Assembly: GCA_016744695.1 (NCBI GenBank)
Contig: JADGDV010000001.1
Span: 209,913-273,912 of the forward strand
Length of the DNA stretch: 64,000 bases
Direction: 5' to 3'
Origin: Hahellaceae bacterium
GTDB lineage: Bacteria > Pseudomonadota > Gammaproteobacteria > Pseudomonadales > Oleiphilaceae
A program made the position numbers and the translations under genes. Each line of letters starts with the position of its first letter. Positions within the stretch are counted from its first letter, which is position 1. This document shows, piece by piece, positions 8,376-17,967 of the stretch. The notes beneath the pieces are model-generated. The model saw only the letters and a list, made by a program, of their open reading frames with translations, was not told where the DNA came from and made no database searches.

Positions 8376-8843
8376 GTTGAGTTAATTTACCAAATCAAAG
8401 GAGCTGCGATTCAAAAATTAATAGACGCATTAGCACAACCAGAGCACTCAACATTAGTTACTGCGTTTGTTAATATGTTAAACAATAACTGGTTTAAAGT
8501 TCATCTACCAGGGCAAGATATTAAAGAAATTCAAAGCTTAGGGAAGTGTAAAACACTGTTAGCTGAAAATATGCGAGACTGGACCCGCTCATGGAAAGAA
8601 GATGGCCTTAAAGCAGGTAGAAAAGAAGGTATCAAACAAGGTTTAATCGAAGGTCTGGAGCAAGGCATTGAACAAGGCTTCAACCAAGGTGAAATCGAAG
8701 TGCTTAAACGCCTGTTAATAATTAAATTCGGTGATCTACCTGACTGGGTAATCGAAAAACTTAACAATTGCACAAGCGAGCATTTAGCCATATTAAGTGA
8801 ACGAATTTTCGATGCCAATACACTTGATGCGTTTTTTGAATAA
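8376..8843 (+). pseudogene. 5'-truncated Rpn/PD-(D/E)XK-type nuclease (DUF4351-like C-terminus)
   Basis: The open frame runs from just after a stop at 8373 and reads …LIDALAQPEHSTLVTAFVNM…, then a KAGRKEGIKQGLIEGLEQGI repeat and a LLIIKFGDLPDWVIEKL tail. Families of recombination-promoting nucleases/putative transposases (Rpn, DUF4351) end this way: a linker, EG-rich heptads and a short helical domain. The N-terminal nuclease domain of ~150 residues is missing, and the region upstream is repeat debris rather than coding. An ATG at 8475 could still give a 122-residue peptide, but I see no good ribosome site for it. The call is a decayed gene. Confidence 0.7.
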
Positions 8844-8852
8844 AACAGAAAA

Positions 8853-8879
8853 AGGCCAGAGCACTAAGCTATCTGGCCT
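8853..8879. terminator. Bidirectional-looking hairpin between converging genes
   Basis: AGGCCAGA pairs with TCTGGCCT around an 11-base loop. An A run precedes it on the plus strand, so the clearest terminator orientation is for the minus-strand gene ending at 8895. Confidence 0.7.
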
Positions 8880-8894
8880 AACTGCTTGTTATAA

Positions 8895-9365
8895 CTACAA
8901 CCAACCATGACTACCCGCCACAGCCCCACCCGCAGTAACAACACTAATCAAAAGTAAAAACCAATGCATTCGCTGAATCATTGAAAATACTTTTTCAGGC
9001 TGAGCTTTTGCTTTCTTTACTAATAATTTATGAAGAAACAAAGGTTCCATGATGAATAGCATAAGGGTAAATATGACCCAGACAATAACCATCATGGTCA
9101 TCCACCAATAATCGGCATTACCGAATCGGTCCCATGCGTTTAAGAAATGCACTAGATAAAAGCCAGACAAGCCAGCAAATAAGGTAGTAAAGCGAGATTG
9201 CCACGCAAAGCGGCTCTCTACTTGCTCAAAGAATTCAACTTGCTCTTCTTTAGATTTAAACTGACGGACGGCAGGCAAAAGCACGGTAGTCACCATAGCC
9301 ACCCCGCCGATCCAAAAAATAATACTTAAGACATGAATAACGCGCGCTGCAATAAAACTATCCAT
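8895..9365 (-). CDS. Small integral membrane protein (CopD/DUF2269-like)
   Basis: A 156-residue protein with about four predicted membrane helices: residues ~5–30, ~58–75, ~85–107 and ~132–155. The first helix contains RVIHVLSIIFWIGGVAM, which resembles the start of CopD-type or related putative inner-membrane proteins; the other conserved histidines of copper transporters are not evident. Function is unknown. A short unknown gene on the same strand lies upstream across a 64-base gap. Confidence is good that it is a real membrane protein, low for any function. Confidence 0.7.
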   Translation of the reverse strand: MDSFIAARVIHVLSIIFWIGGVAMVTTVLLPAVRQFKSKEEQVEFFEQVESRFAWQSRFTTLFAGLSGFYLVHFLNAWDRFGNADYWWMTMMVIVWVIFTLMLFIMEPLFLHKLLVKKAKAQPEKVFSMIQRMHWFLLLISVVTAGGAVAGSHGWL

Positions 9366-9429
9366 AAGACCTTAGCTGTTTGAAATTATCAGACGTCATT
9401 AGCCATATGGATACCCTAATACTCGTTAA

Positions 9430-9702
9430 TCAAAGGCCTCCCAATGATTTATAGCGGTCCATCGGCGAATGAATGTTGTGGTTATCTGCAAGATAATCTT
9501 TTATGTCATCGGGGCAATTGATATAGAACAACATAAAGTTACGTCGTAAGTCTATATCTCTAGTGCCATCGGCAAATAAGATAAGTTCAATTAGATCTTC
9601 ATCACGTGTAAGGTGATAACGTTTCTTGTATTTACTTTGAGCACGAAAAGCCATTCGCTTTAAGTGAAACACGCAAGTCTGATTTAAAAGCAGCTGCTTC
9701 AT
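9430..9702 (-). CDS. Conserved hypothetical protein, 90 residues
   Basis: I do not recognise this family. It is a basic N-terminal half followed by a segment with DLIELILFADGTRDIDLRRNFMLFYINC; there is no signal peptide or membrane segment. Its codons and composition look like a real gene and a GGAGG-type site (GGAGGCATCG) precedes the ATG. It may share a transcript with the membrane protein gene downstream. Confidence 0.6.
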   Translation of the reverse strand: MKQLLLNQTCVFHLKRMAFRAQSKYKKRYHLTRDEDLIELILFADGTRDIDLRRNFMLFYINCPDDIKDYLADNHNIHSPMDRYKSLGGL

Positions 9703-9911
9703 CGATGCCTCCTTACTCGGTTATTTTTCTTCCCCTACTTATTAATAATTAGAGCATATAAGCCAAACACGCCAGTTCGTTTTACTATTTAGTAAAAGAA
9801 TTGATAATAATTTACATTACTCTAGTAAAATATTAACTCAAAATAGTAGTTTGTTTTTTTGTGATGAACAGATAGGCTACAGATAAAATTATAAACTAAG
9901 ACACTAAAATC

Positions 9912-10604
9912 ATGAAACTACTACAAGTTCCCAGGCACAGCTTTTTGCTATTATTAATTAGCCTTCTAATGATGCTGGTTGTGGCGCCTTATTTGAAAAC
10001 ATATTCATTTTATTATTCTGAAAGTGTTTTATTAAATCCATTTATAATGACTGTTTTATTAACCTCTCTTTATCTCGTAACTGATAACCGTAAATTTTTT
10101 ATTGTTGGCTTACTTATCCTCATACCAGTACTTGTGATAAACACTCATTTTTACTTTGACAAAAGCAGCTTCAACCCACAAATAAGTAGCCTTATATACA
10201 TCTTATTTTTTGGTTATATCAGTATTTTCTTATGCCGTTATTTAATAAAAAGTAAGTCTGTTTCACTCAATGTTATCTATGCCGCGGTTTGTCTTTATTT
10301 ATTTATTGCCTTTATTTGGTCGTTTATCTATTTGGCAACTTACAGCACCTTTGAAAATGCTTTTTCTTTTTCAGATAATCTCATAGCTCATGGAGACATT
10401 ACTAATGACTCAACCAGTCTATTTACCTATTTTAGCTTTGTAACAATGACGACCTTAGGGTATGGAGATATAACACCAATTCATCCTATTTCACGGGCAT
10501 GGGTTGCGGCACAATCAGTACTTGGTCAGCTTTATCTTGCAATTGTAATGGCAAGACTGGTGGGCTTATATATAGTGGATGCAAAGAAGAAAAAAGTGAA
10601 ATAA
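9912..10604 (+). CDS. Two-pore-domain type potassium channel protein
   Basis: A 230-residue inner-membrane protein with several hydrophobic N-terminal segments, then a pore module at about residues 120–225. It carries the selectivity filter TLGYGD (181–186) inside TMTTLGYGDITPIHP, between two helices. This is the ion-channel (Ion_trans_2) signature. There is no cytoplasmic RCK/TrkA-N domain; the protein ends in a Lys-rich tail. The AT-rich upstream 200 bases hold its promoter, which I cannot define. It converges on the RND operon, separated by a strong hairpin. Confidence 0.85.
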   Translation: MKLLQVPRHSFLLLLISLLMMLVVAPYLKTYSFYYSESVLLNPFIMTVLLTSLYLVTDNRKFFIVGLLILIPVLVINTHFYFDKSSFNPQISSLIYILFFGYISIFLCRYLIKSKSVSLNVIYAAVCLYLFIAFIWSFIYLATYSTFENAFSFSDNLIAHGDITNDSTSLFTYFSFVTMTTLGYGDITPIHPISRAWVAAQSVLGQLYLAIVMARLVGLYIVDAKKKKVK

Positions 10605-10615
10605 AACTTTATGGT

Positions 10616-10642
10616 GTAGGAGCAGTTATAAACTGCTCCTAC
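10616..10642. terminator. Palindromic hairpin between converging transcripts
   Basis: GTAGGAGCAGTT and its exact reverse complement AACTGCTCCTAC surround ATA: a 12-bp perfect stem in the 49-base gap between the channel gene and the efflux pump gene. The T runs are weak on both sides, so it may be a REP-type palindrome doubling as a terminator. Confidence 0.65.
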
Positions 10643-10653
10643 ATTTCTGATAC

Positions 10654-13600
10654 TTACGATGATTTAATTTTAAATATAGTGGCGTAAAAAACCGGCACAA
10701 TCACTAGCGTTAAAACGGAGGCAAACAGTAAGCCAAACATAATGGTTACGGCCATTGCGATAAAGAAGGCATCGCCCAACAAAGGAACCATGCCTAAAAT
10801 AGTGGTTAATGCTGCCATTGCTACAGGTATCAATCGACTGACACCCGCATCCAATATGGCTTGATACGGCACCTTCCCTTCATCAAGCTCAACATCTATT
10901 TGGTCAACCAGTACAATCGCATTTTTAATCAGCATCCCCGCTAAACTCATAAAACCAAGCAGAGACATAAAGCCAAAGGGCTGATCAAATAGTAGCAAGC
11001 CTACGGTTACCCCTATAACCGCAAGAGGCACCGTCAACCAAATAACCAAGGTCTTTTTAATAGAGTTAAACAAGCAAATAACAATAAAAATCATTAAACC
11101 AAAAAATACGGGCAATGCGGCGGCTATCTGACCAGATGCCTTAACAGATGACTCTGCTTCCCCACCCCATGCCATATAATAACCAGGCATGTCCTTTATC
11201 GGAATTTGATCATCCCAACGAACGGGGATTGTTTTCGACGTATAATTACCATCCTTCCCCAATGCGCCAGCACCAGAATACTGTTCAAGATCAACGCCAA
11301 TAGCCTGCTCTACTTTTGGTTTAACCCGATCAAATAATTCACTGGGTAAACCTGTTCTAGGATCTATGTGAATGCGAATCATTGACACACGATTCCAGCG
11401 CCAGATATGAGGGTCTTCAAATTCAGTCTCAAAACGCGATACAACTTGACCTATAGGGATATGTTGTTGTGCTGCGGGGCTCCAAACTTGAACCTGATCA
11501 AGGCTTTCAAGGTCTACCCTTTCTTCCTTAGGCGCTCTAGTAATAATCGGTAATAACTCGTCACCTTCTCTGAACAGCCCTACATTAGTACCTTCTACAG
11601 AGTACTTAAATGCTTTTGCAATGTCCGTACGCTCAAGCCCTGCGATAGACGCTGGAGATTCAGCAAACTGAGGTCGTAGTACCTTAACCTTGCTTCTCCA
11701 CTCGTTTCTTATAGCCTTTGATTCAGGATCAGCTTCTAATTCAGTTATCGCAGTGTCAGCTAAGCGACGTAATTCAGCTCTATCGGGGCCTAAGATGCGT
11801 AACTGTAACTTTCCTCCTGTAGCGGGCCCGTTAACAAACAAGCGAACATTTGTATTAGCTTCGGGAACAAATTCGTCTAGATCTTCCTGCATTTTTGCCG
11901 TTAGGGCTGGCATTTTTTTGAAATCATCGACATCAACTATAATACGAGCAAAACTGGAGTAGTTATATTCAGGCGTGTAAGTCAAAAGAAAACGAACCTC
12001 CCCTCCTCCTATTTGAGAGGTTAAATGGGTAACCCCTTCATATTCTTTAAGCTTATCTTCAATGCGCGCGACTCTTTTAACTGTTTCATCAATTTCAGTT
12101 CCTTCAGGGAACCATAAATCAACATAAAATTGTGGACGAGTTGAGTCGGGGAAGAAGCTATTTTTGAGGAAACCAAATCCGTATAACGAAGCAAAAAATA
12201 CAACCAGTACAACGCCAATAGTTACCCATCTAAAATTGATACACTTCTCTAAAAAGCTGCGATAGCCTACATAAAACTTACCACCGTAGGGATCTTTCTC
12301 TTCCCCAGGCTTTTGCTTTTCTGGCTTTAAAAAATATTCACACAGTAATGGCGTCACGGTTACCGCAGTAACCCAGCTCATTGATAACGAGATCAAAATA
12401 ACCGTAAATAAAGATCGAGTATACTCTCCGGTACTATCATCGTTTGTGCCGATTGCAGCAAAAGCTGTAATAGCAATCGCGGTAGCACCTAATAAAGGAA
12501 TAGATGTTTGAGCAACAACGGCGGTAGCTGCTTTTAATTTATTTTCACCTTTGTTTATTCGTATTCTCATACCATCAGTCACAACGATGGCATTATCAAC
12601 CAACATACCCAGTGCAATAATCAAAGCGCCTAGAGATATACGTTCAAGGGTGACACCTAGTAGGCCCATAAAGATAAAAGTACCCATAATGGTAACCACT
12701 AACACAGCACCAATAATAAGCCCACTTCTCAAGCCCATGAACATAAGCAAAACGACAATAACAATAACAACCGCTTCAATAAGATTTAAAAGAAAACCAT
12801 CAATTGACTCAGTCACCGTATCGTATTGAATAGAAATAGGGTTCATTTCTATTCCAAGTGGCATATTTGGCTTAATCAGCTCAATTTTTTCACCCAGCGA
12901 CTTACCCATCTCAACAACATTTCCGCCCAAAGCGGTAGATATTGCTAAGCCAACAGCGGGCTTTCCATCATATCTCAAGAAGTTACTTGATGGTTCTTTG
13001 AAGCCTCGAGTTATTTTAGCAACGTCACGTAAGAATACTTGGCTTCCTGCAACAACCTGACTTGAGCGAATTAATAAGTCACCAAATTCTTGCTCAGACT
13101 GAAACTCACCGGTAGGGTTTAATGCGATACGATCAGCACCAATTGTTATAAAGCCTGAACTCACTGCGGTATTTTTAGAGCCTAAGGCTTTAGTTATATC
13201 ATTAGGTGATACCCCAAGGCTGGACATCTTTTCACGAAGCATCTCGATATAAATAACTTCTTGCTGCACGCCGTAAAAGTCTATTTTCTTCACATCTTGT
13301 GCGGTTAAAAGCTCACGACGTAAGTATTTAGCATGCTCATAAAGTTCGGGGTAGGTATAACCATCACCGGTTAAGGCATAAAAAACACCAAAAACATCAC
13401 CAAAGTCATCATTTACAATGGAAGGGCCTGCACCCGGTGGCAAATTAGCTTGAGTATCACCCACTTTACGGCGCAGCTCATCCCACACTTGAGGTAAACC
13501 TTGTGCATCATATTTATCTTTCATTATGACTTTTACAATTGAAAGTCCTCTTGAAGATTTTGACTCAACACGATCAAGCTGCCCCATTTCTTGAGCTGCC

Positions 13601-13806
13601 CGCTCTATTAGGTCAGTCACTTCTTCTTCGACTTCCGCAGCAGATGCCCCAGGGTAAGGCGTAATGATCAGCCCTTCTTTAATAGTAAACTCAGGGTCTT
13701 CTAGGCGGCTTAAATTCTCAAATGAAATAGCTCCGACAATGGCCAGTAGAATGGTAATGGTCCACGTAATGACGCTGTGGCGTATACTCCAATCAGCAAG
13801 ATTCAT
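10654..13806 (-). CDS. RND family efflux transporter, inner-membrane pump subunit
   Basis: A 1050-residue resistance-nodulation-division pump that would export small hydrophobic compounds using the proton gradient, with the membrane fusion protein encoded upstream. It has the standard plan: one N-terminal helix, a large periplasmic loop (~residues 35–335), six helices, a second loop (~560–870) and five more helices. The proton-relay helix reads GMLVDNAIVVTDG, with one Asp where AcrB has two. Substrate cannot be deduced. The start overlaps the upstream stop (TAATG), implying translational coupling. No outer-membrane factor gene is present nearby, so a TolC encoded elsewhere is presumably used. 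Confidence 0.93.
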   Translation of the reverse strand: MNLADWSIRHSVITWTITILLAIVGAISFENLSRLEDPEFTIKEGLIITPYPGASAAEVEEEVTDLIERAAQEMGQLDRVESKSSRGLSIVKVIMKDKYDAQGLPQVWDELRRKVGDTQANLPPGAGPSIVNDDFGDVFGVFYALTGDGYTYPELYEHAKYLRRELLTAQDVKKIDFYGVQQEVIYIEMLREKMSSLGVSPNDITKALGSKNTAVSSGFITIGADRIALNPTGEFQSEQEFGDLLIRSSQVVAGSQVFLRDVAKITRGFKEPSSNFLRYDGKPAVGLAISTALGGNVVEMGKSLGEKIELIKPNMPLGIEMNPISIQYDTVTESIDGFLLNLIEAVVIVIVVLLMFMGLRSGLIIGAVLVVTIMGTFIFMGLLGVTLERISLGALIIALGMLVDNAIVVTDGMRIRINKGENKLKAATAVVAQTSIPLLGATAIAITAFAAIGTNDDSTGEYTRSLFTVILISLSMSWVTAVTVTPLLCEYFLKPEKQKPGEEKDPYGGKFYVGYRSFLEKCINFRWVTIGVVLVVFFASLYGFGFLKNSFFPDSTRPQFYVDLWFPEGTEIDETVKRVARIEDKLKEYEGVTHLTSQIGGGEVRFLLTYTPEYNYSSFARIIVDVDDFKKMPALTAKMQEDLDEFVPEANTNVRLFVNGPATGGKLQLRILGPDRAELRRLADTAITELEADPESKAIRNEWRSKVKVLRPQFAESPASIAGLERTDIAKAFKYSVEGTNVGLFREGDELLPIITRAPKEERVDLESLDQVQVWSPAAQQHIPIGQVVSRFETEFEDPHIWRWNRVSMIRIHIDPRTGLPSELFDRVKPKVEQAIGVDLEQYSGAGALGKDGNYTSKTIPVRWDDQIPIKDMPGYYMAWGGEAESSVKASGQIAAALPVFFGLMIFIVICLFNSIKKTLVIWLTVPLAVIGVTVGLLLFDQPFGFMSLLGFMSLAGMLIKNAIVLVDQIDVELDEGKVPYQAILDAGVSRLIPVAMAALTTILGMVPLLGDAFFIAMAVTIMFGLLFASVLTLVIVPVFYATIFKIKSS

Positions 13807-14870
13807 TAGTACTCCACCTTCTCAATGGGACGAATAATCTTGCCTTCGCGCATTTTTGTAACACCTCCTATAACGACAACATCACCAGACTCAAGTCCGA
13901 TGGCTTCAATACTGTCATTCCCCTTAAGGTCCCCCAAAGCGACTGTTTTTTTGTTAACCGCGTTATTAGGGCTAACAACCCAGACAAAGGCATTATTGCC
14001 CTCATCTGCAACAACAGCATGCACCGGAATATAAAAGCTATCCCCTGTATCTAAGGTACTCATTTTTTTTGCAAAAACTTTTGCGGTCATTCCCGGTAAC
14101 AAAGCAATGCCTTTGGTATCTCTCATGCCCAGCACTATTTCAAATGTTTGCGTTTTCGAATCGGCTTCTGTAGAAAATTCTTTCACATACAGCTCAAACT
14201 CTTCGTTGGGGAAAGCCTCAAATCGTGCTGTTGTTGTTAAGGTCTCACTCTCATCAGCAGAACGCCTTGATACTAATGACTCAGATACATTAATAACCAC
14301 CTCCAGCTGGCTGTTATCTTGCAAACTGATAATAGCTTGCTTAGCTTGAACATCCTGAAAGTTATCTACATAGCGTTTTGCTACGGTTCCTGTAAACGGA
14401 GCTTTTAACTCTGCATCTTCAAGCGCTTTTTGTGACTTATCAAGGTTAGAGACAGCAATATCTAGAGCTGCTTTTAACTTATCGTACTCAGCTTGAGAAA
14501 TGAATTTTTTAACAAGAAGTTCTTCAGCCCGCTTAAAGTTAGCCTTTGTTTTAGTATGTTCGGCTTTAGCTGCACTTAAGTTGCTTCTGTAGTCTCGGTC
14601 ATCTAGGCGCCCTAAAACCTCACCTTGCATAACATCCTGCCCTTCTTTCAAAGGAAAGAACTTCAACTGACCAGGCACCTGAAATGCAAGGTCAACTCTC
14701 TGTGAAGCCCTAACGGTACCCGGAAGCTGCCTGTTCAATTCGTTACTCTGCCCAACAACCACCATAACTTTTGCAGGCTGGATGACGTCACGTTCTTGCG
14801 CCACTTCTTTTTTACCGCACCCGACGACTGCAAGAGCAATAACAATGGGTATAACACGTTGGAGAGACAT
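13806..14870 (-). CDS. RND efflux periplasmic adaptor (membrane fusion protein)
   Basis: A 354-residue lipoprotein adaptor. The signal sequence ends in a lipobox-like AVVGC near residue 18. A lipoyl half-motif (LDDRDYRSNLSAAKAEH) leads into an alpha-hairpin (~residues 95–145), then the second lipoyl half (ELKAPFTGTVAKRYVDNFQDV) and beta-barrel domains. It bridges the inner-membrane pump to the outer-membrane channel. It is the first gene of the two-gene operon; I see no adjacent regulator. Confidence 0.92.
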   Translation of the reverse strand: MSLQRVIPIVIALAVVGCGKKEVAQERDVIQPAKVMVVVGQSNELNRQLPGTVRASQRVDLAFQVPGQLKFFPLKEGQDVMQGEVLGRLDDRDYRSNLSAAKAEHTKTKANFKRAEELLVKKFISQAEYDKLKAALDIAVSNLDKSQKALEDAELKAPFTGTVAKRYVDNFQDVQAKQAIISLQDNSQLEVVINVSESLVSRRSADESETLTTTARFEAFPNEEFELYVKEFSTEADSKTQTFEIVLGMRDTKGIALLPGMTAKVFAKKMSTLDTGDSFYIPVHAVVADEGNNAFVWVVSPNNAVNKKTVALGDLKGNDSIEAIGLESGDVVVIGGVTKMREGKIIRPIEKVEY

Positions 14871-15040
14871 ATTTAGGTTCCATCTATGTAATATTTATAA
14901 GCAAGAATAACGAACAGACACTCAAACAAAGGCTATTTTTTTATTCTTGTAGGTTATTACGAAGCTTACCCAAGTAATTTCTAATTTTCACTACAAATTT
15001 ATCAATTACTTAAGGAGGGGAATACTTAGCGGCTAACGCT

Positions 15041-16165
15041 TTAAGGTAGATTGTTTATTGCCACTTGATAGAGGCTAATTAGTGACGACCAGCTATAACA
15101 TTTGAACCCTTCTCGAAGCGTTTCTTTTCCAGGAGTTTTAGCACACATCGTTAACAACAAATCAACGGCAGAAATAGCTTCTTTCTCGGGACATTTCAAG
15201 TCACTATCATAACGATAGTGCTCATTGATTAACTCACTATATGAAAGCCTGTTTGGCACCAATGGCAAGCACCCTGCAGCCACTGCCTCCATGACAGAAA
15301 CACCTTGAAACTCATGAATAGCCGTAGACAATACAACGTCACATTGACTTAAAAGTGCCCAATAATCATCTATATTATCAATGTAACCAAAATAATTTAT
15401 TTGCTCAGAAAAATGACTTTTTATTTGCTCAAATTCACACGGTACTTTTCGGAATTTTTCTCCAACAATATTTATCTCAAAATCAATGCTCCGCGACTCA
15501 AGTTCCTTTAAAAATCGTAGCAGGCGATCAGGCCCTTTGTCATACTCCCAGCGATGATTCCAAATAAGTTTGAGAGGCGTGTTTTTTTCATGATGACTTA
15601 ACGGTAAAGAAAAAAGCGCATCAGATATTGGGACAGGTATAACAGATGATTTTTTATATAAGCGCTGGGACAAATCATTGAACGTATAATCAGGCAGCTT
15701 TGCCATTAATTCATCACATCCTTTAAAGAAGGATGTGCGATTAAATTCAGAATTAAAAACAAGCTGTTCTGCCGCCAAAGCAGAATACAGATTGACCATT
15801 TGAGGCTCTATACTTTTATTCTGTTTATCACTTTGAGGGTATTCAAATTGATTTTCGTGAAAGTATAAAAGTGATGGCGTATTAGCGAGTGAAGGAATAA
15901 GCCCTCGAAGAGTCGCTAAATCAACCATCGAGGTTGCGATTACAAAGTCATATTCACGGGACAGTTCAGCACGAAACTGCTCGATAAAACTAATAGGGTT
16001 ACCTCTGATTCGCCAGTTAAAATAGCGAGCGGGCAACGTTAAGACAGTCCAATCAAACTCAGTGAGCCTTGACTCAATGCCCTCCCGCCAATAACGATGA
16101 CTTCCAGCATCATAAGCTGAAAGAATAAGACCTCGAGGCTTATCAGGTTTAAACAAACCATGCAT
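15041..16165 (-). CDS. GTDC1/QTMAN-like glycosyltransferase (putative tRNA-queuosine alpha-mannosyltransferase)
   Basis: A GT-B glycosyltransferase of the GTDC1 (DUF3524) family. Diagnostic segments are LILSAYDAGSHRYWREG near the N-terminus, WTVLTLPARYFNWR, LLYFHENQFEYP, LIWNHRWEYDKGPDR at the start of the second domain and STAIHEFQGVSVMEAVAAGC near the C-terminus. Each has a close counterpart in human GTDC1, which adds mannose from GDP-mannose to queuosine in tRNA-Asp. At 374 residues it lacks the long linker of the human enzyme. I chose the ATG that overlaps the upstream stop (TAATG); an ATG five codons earlier is possible. Acting on tRNA in this organism is inference; other GT4-type acceptors are possible. 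Confidence 0.75.
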   Translation of the reverse strand: MHGLFKPDKPRGLILSAYDAGSHRYWREGIESRLTEFDWTVLTLPARYFNWRIRGNPISFIEQFRAELSREYDFVIATSMVDLATLRGLIPSLANTPSLLYFHENQFEYPQSDKQNKSIEPQMVNLYSALAAEQLVFNSEFNRTSFFKGCDELMAKLPDYTFNDLSQRLYKKSSVIPVPISDALFSLPLSHHEKNTPLKLIWNHRWEYDKGPDRLLRFLKELESRSIDFEINIVGEKFRKVPCEFEQIKSHFSEQINYFGYIDNIDDYWALLSQCDVVLSTAIHEFQGVSVMEAVAAGCLPLVPNRLSYSELINEHYRYDSDLKCPEKEAISAVDLLLTMCAKTPGKETLREGFKCYSWSSLISLYQVAINNLP

Positions 16166-16368
16166 TAACGAGGTAACCATATAATCATGGCAAAGCAGAA
16201 CAATGAAACGAGTATAACAACTGTTTTAAAGTGCATTCTCAGGCTAGGTATATAGCCATCTCTTGGAGGAGGTACAGCCATACCACATCTTGGGCACATT
16301 GATACAGGTACTTGCCCCGAGGCTTCGTCAATAGGTTCTTGGCAATTAGGGCAACAACGCGTAGTCAT
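16165..16368 (-). CDS. Small zinc-ribbon membrane protein
   Basis: A 67-residue protein with two CxxC knuckles (CCPNC near residue 5 and CPRC near residue 29) that could form a zinc ribbon. A single C-terminal membrane helix (about residues 49–65) anchors it. The stop overlaps the start of the glycosyltransferase gene, so the two are probably co-translated. Function is unknown; the arrangement suggests a membrane-tethered partner, but that is inference. A ribosome site is not obvious. Confidence 0.65.
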   Translation of the reverse strand: MTTRCCPNCQEPIDEASGQVPVSMCPRCGMAVPPPRDGYIPSLRMHFKTVVILVSLFCFAMIIWLPR

Positions 16369-16438
16369 ACTAGGCTCTCATTATAGAAATTTTGAAAGCC
16401 TAGTATAAAGAAGTTAAGAAAGGATTGTTTGATTAGTA

Positions 16439-17587
16439 TCAGGCTCTTTGTGCTGTTCCTAGCAAGACCTCTTCAACATAACGTTCAGCATGGGTTAAAG
16501 GGGCGATATGATTACCAGGTAAGACCTTAAAAGAGCAGCGTGTACCGTTTGCTACGGCAGAAGGGAAGAACTTCTCAAACAAGAAGCGAGAAGAATTTGA
16601 TTCAGTTTTTATATCGATTCCTTTAAGTGCATTTTTGGCTTCAAATACACTGTCTTTTTCTCCGAATAAAACAACAATATTACTGAGTTCTGTTACCGGC
16701 ATATTTTTATCGTTCATTAGAGTACTGCATTGTTGAATATCAACGTAGGCTCTAGCCAGCTTAACCGGCGAGAAAGACTGACTTTTAACTAAAGAAACAA
16801 AGGCATATAAAGAATCACTAATGGTGCCACGAATAATAGCAACACCGGCAATCAACGGGTGTTTAATATGCCCTTTAAACACCATTAAACTAATAAGCCC
16901 AACCTCAACCATAAAGTTTGCCAATAAATTTAAACCTGCCCAAGACTTAGGCCCCCATGATTCAAAGCCTGCAGGGGTTACTTGTGCTAAATTGTTAACA
17001 CTATCTGGATAGGCGTTAGCGAAACGTCTTGCTAATAGACCACCATGAGACCAACCTACTAATGTGATTTCACAGGCAATAGAAATGTCATTACGCCCTC
17101 GATTTAATGGTGCCTTTCTCTCTTCAACCTTTATAGGGAGGTCACAAACAGATTTAACATTTGCAATATGAAGCCCCCTTTTTTCAAGACAAAAACGTGT
17201 CACTTCCATTAATAAAACTAACTTACCTTTATCTCCCCTCCACTTCTGCTTAGCGCCAAATGGTGTGTACACATGTGGAATAAAAACAATACCTGAACGA
17301 CTGCGCTCTGCTAGAAGCGACGTAAAATTGAACCCATACTTGGGTTGTTGTCCATGGCCATGAAGGTAAAGAATAATATCGCCATCTAAACAGCCTTCTT
17401 TTGCATTCCTCGTTTTTTGCTCATCCGTTCGTCGGTCAATAAAAAAACCTAAACCCTGAATTTTTTCTCCATTAAAAGTAATATCAAGCTTTGAATGCTC
17501 TCCAGAGCTATCACGACTACCGTTTATAAATTCAACCCAAAAGAACAGGGCGACTAAAGACACGATAATACAAATTATTTCAATCAC
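16439..17587 (-). CDS. Alpha/beta hydrolase family protein, membrane-anchored
   Basis: A 382-residue protein with an N-terminal membrane helix (residues ~1–20) followed by an alpha/beta-hydrolase fold. The segment DGDIILYLHGHGQQP supplies the oxyanion-hole HG region. LVGWSHGGLLARRF is the nucleophile elbow (GxSxG) carrying the catalytic Ser. A late VLPGNHIAPL segment supplies the probable catalytic His, and VVLFGEKDSV a likely acid region. The substrate is unknown. It lies 70 bases upstream of the zinc-ribbon gene on the same strand and could be its first operon partner. Confidence 0.75.
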   Translation of the reverse strand: MIEIICIIVSLVALFFWVEFINGSRDSSGEHSKLDITFNGEKIQGLGFFIDRRTDEQKTRNAKEGCLDGDIILYLHGHGQQPKYGFNFTSLLAERSRSGIVFIPHVYTPFGAKQKWRGDKGKLVLLMEVTRFCLEKRGLHIANVKSVCDLPIKVEERKAPLNRGRNDISIACEITLVGWSHGGLLARRFANAYPDSVNNLAQVTPAGFESWGPKSWAGLNLLANFMVEVGLISLMVFKGHIKHPLIAGVAIIRGTISDSLYAFVSLVKSQSFSPVKLARAYVDIQQCSTLMNDKNMPVTELSNIVVLFGEKDSVFEAKNALKGIDIKTESNSSRFLFEKFFPSAVANGTRCSFKVLPGNHIAPLTHAERYVEEVLLGTAQRA

Positions 17588-17967
17588 TTACACACCTTTT
17601 AACATAGAGGATTATTTTACCCTAATTGCCAGAACACATAGTAGTAAATTTGTACACATACTAACCTAAACAAGCGCACAGTTGTACCATTTGAAGGTGT
17701 TTTTTTTGATAATATAATCACTTAAGACTTAATAATGAGATCAATTCTTGTAAAACGCTGCTAACTCTATAGTTAAAAAAGAATTGTTTTGAAGGTGTTT
17801 TAAAGCAGTTTAGTTTAAGCGCTAAAGAGTCTAAAGGCTTAATGCATATGTTCTATAATAATTCATGAAGCAACTAATCAGTTACTTCATCTTATTCTCT
17901 GAGCTGAGAAGAAAACCAGGCTTTTATTTAAGTGCTGAGGGATCAGTACTTTTTTTTGCGTGTCCAC
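17588..17967. other. Intergenic region downstream of the phospholipase operon
   Basis: I see no gene here. Two imperfect inverted repeats are present. GAAGCAACT–AATC–AGTTACTTC spans 17867–17888 and AAGTGCTGA–GGGA–TCAGTACTT spans 17930–17951, each with one mismatched pair. The second is followed on the plus strand by seven Ts and on the minus strand by an AT-rich tail. It is the likely transcription end of the minus-strand operon, though the U run fits the opposite strand better. Confidence 0.5.
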
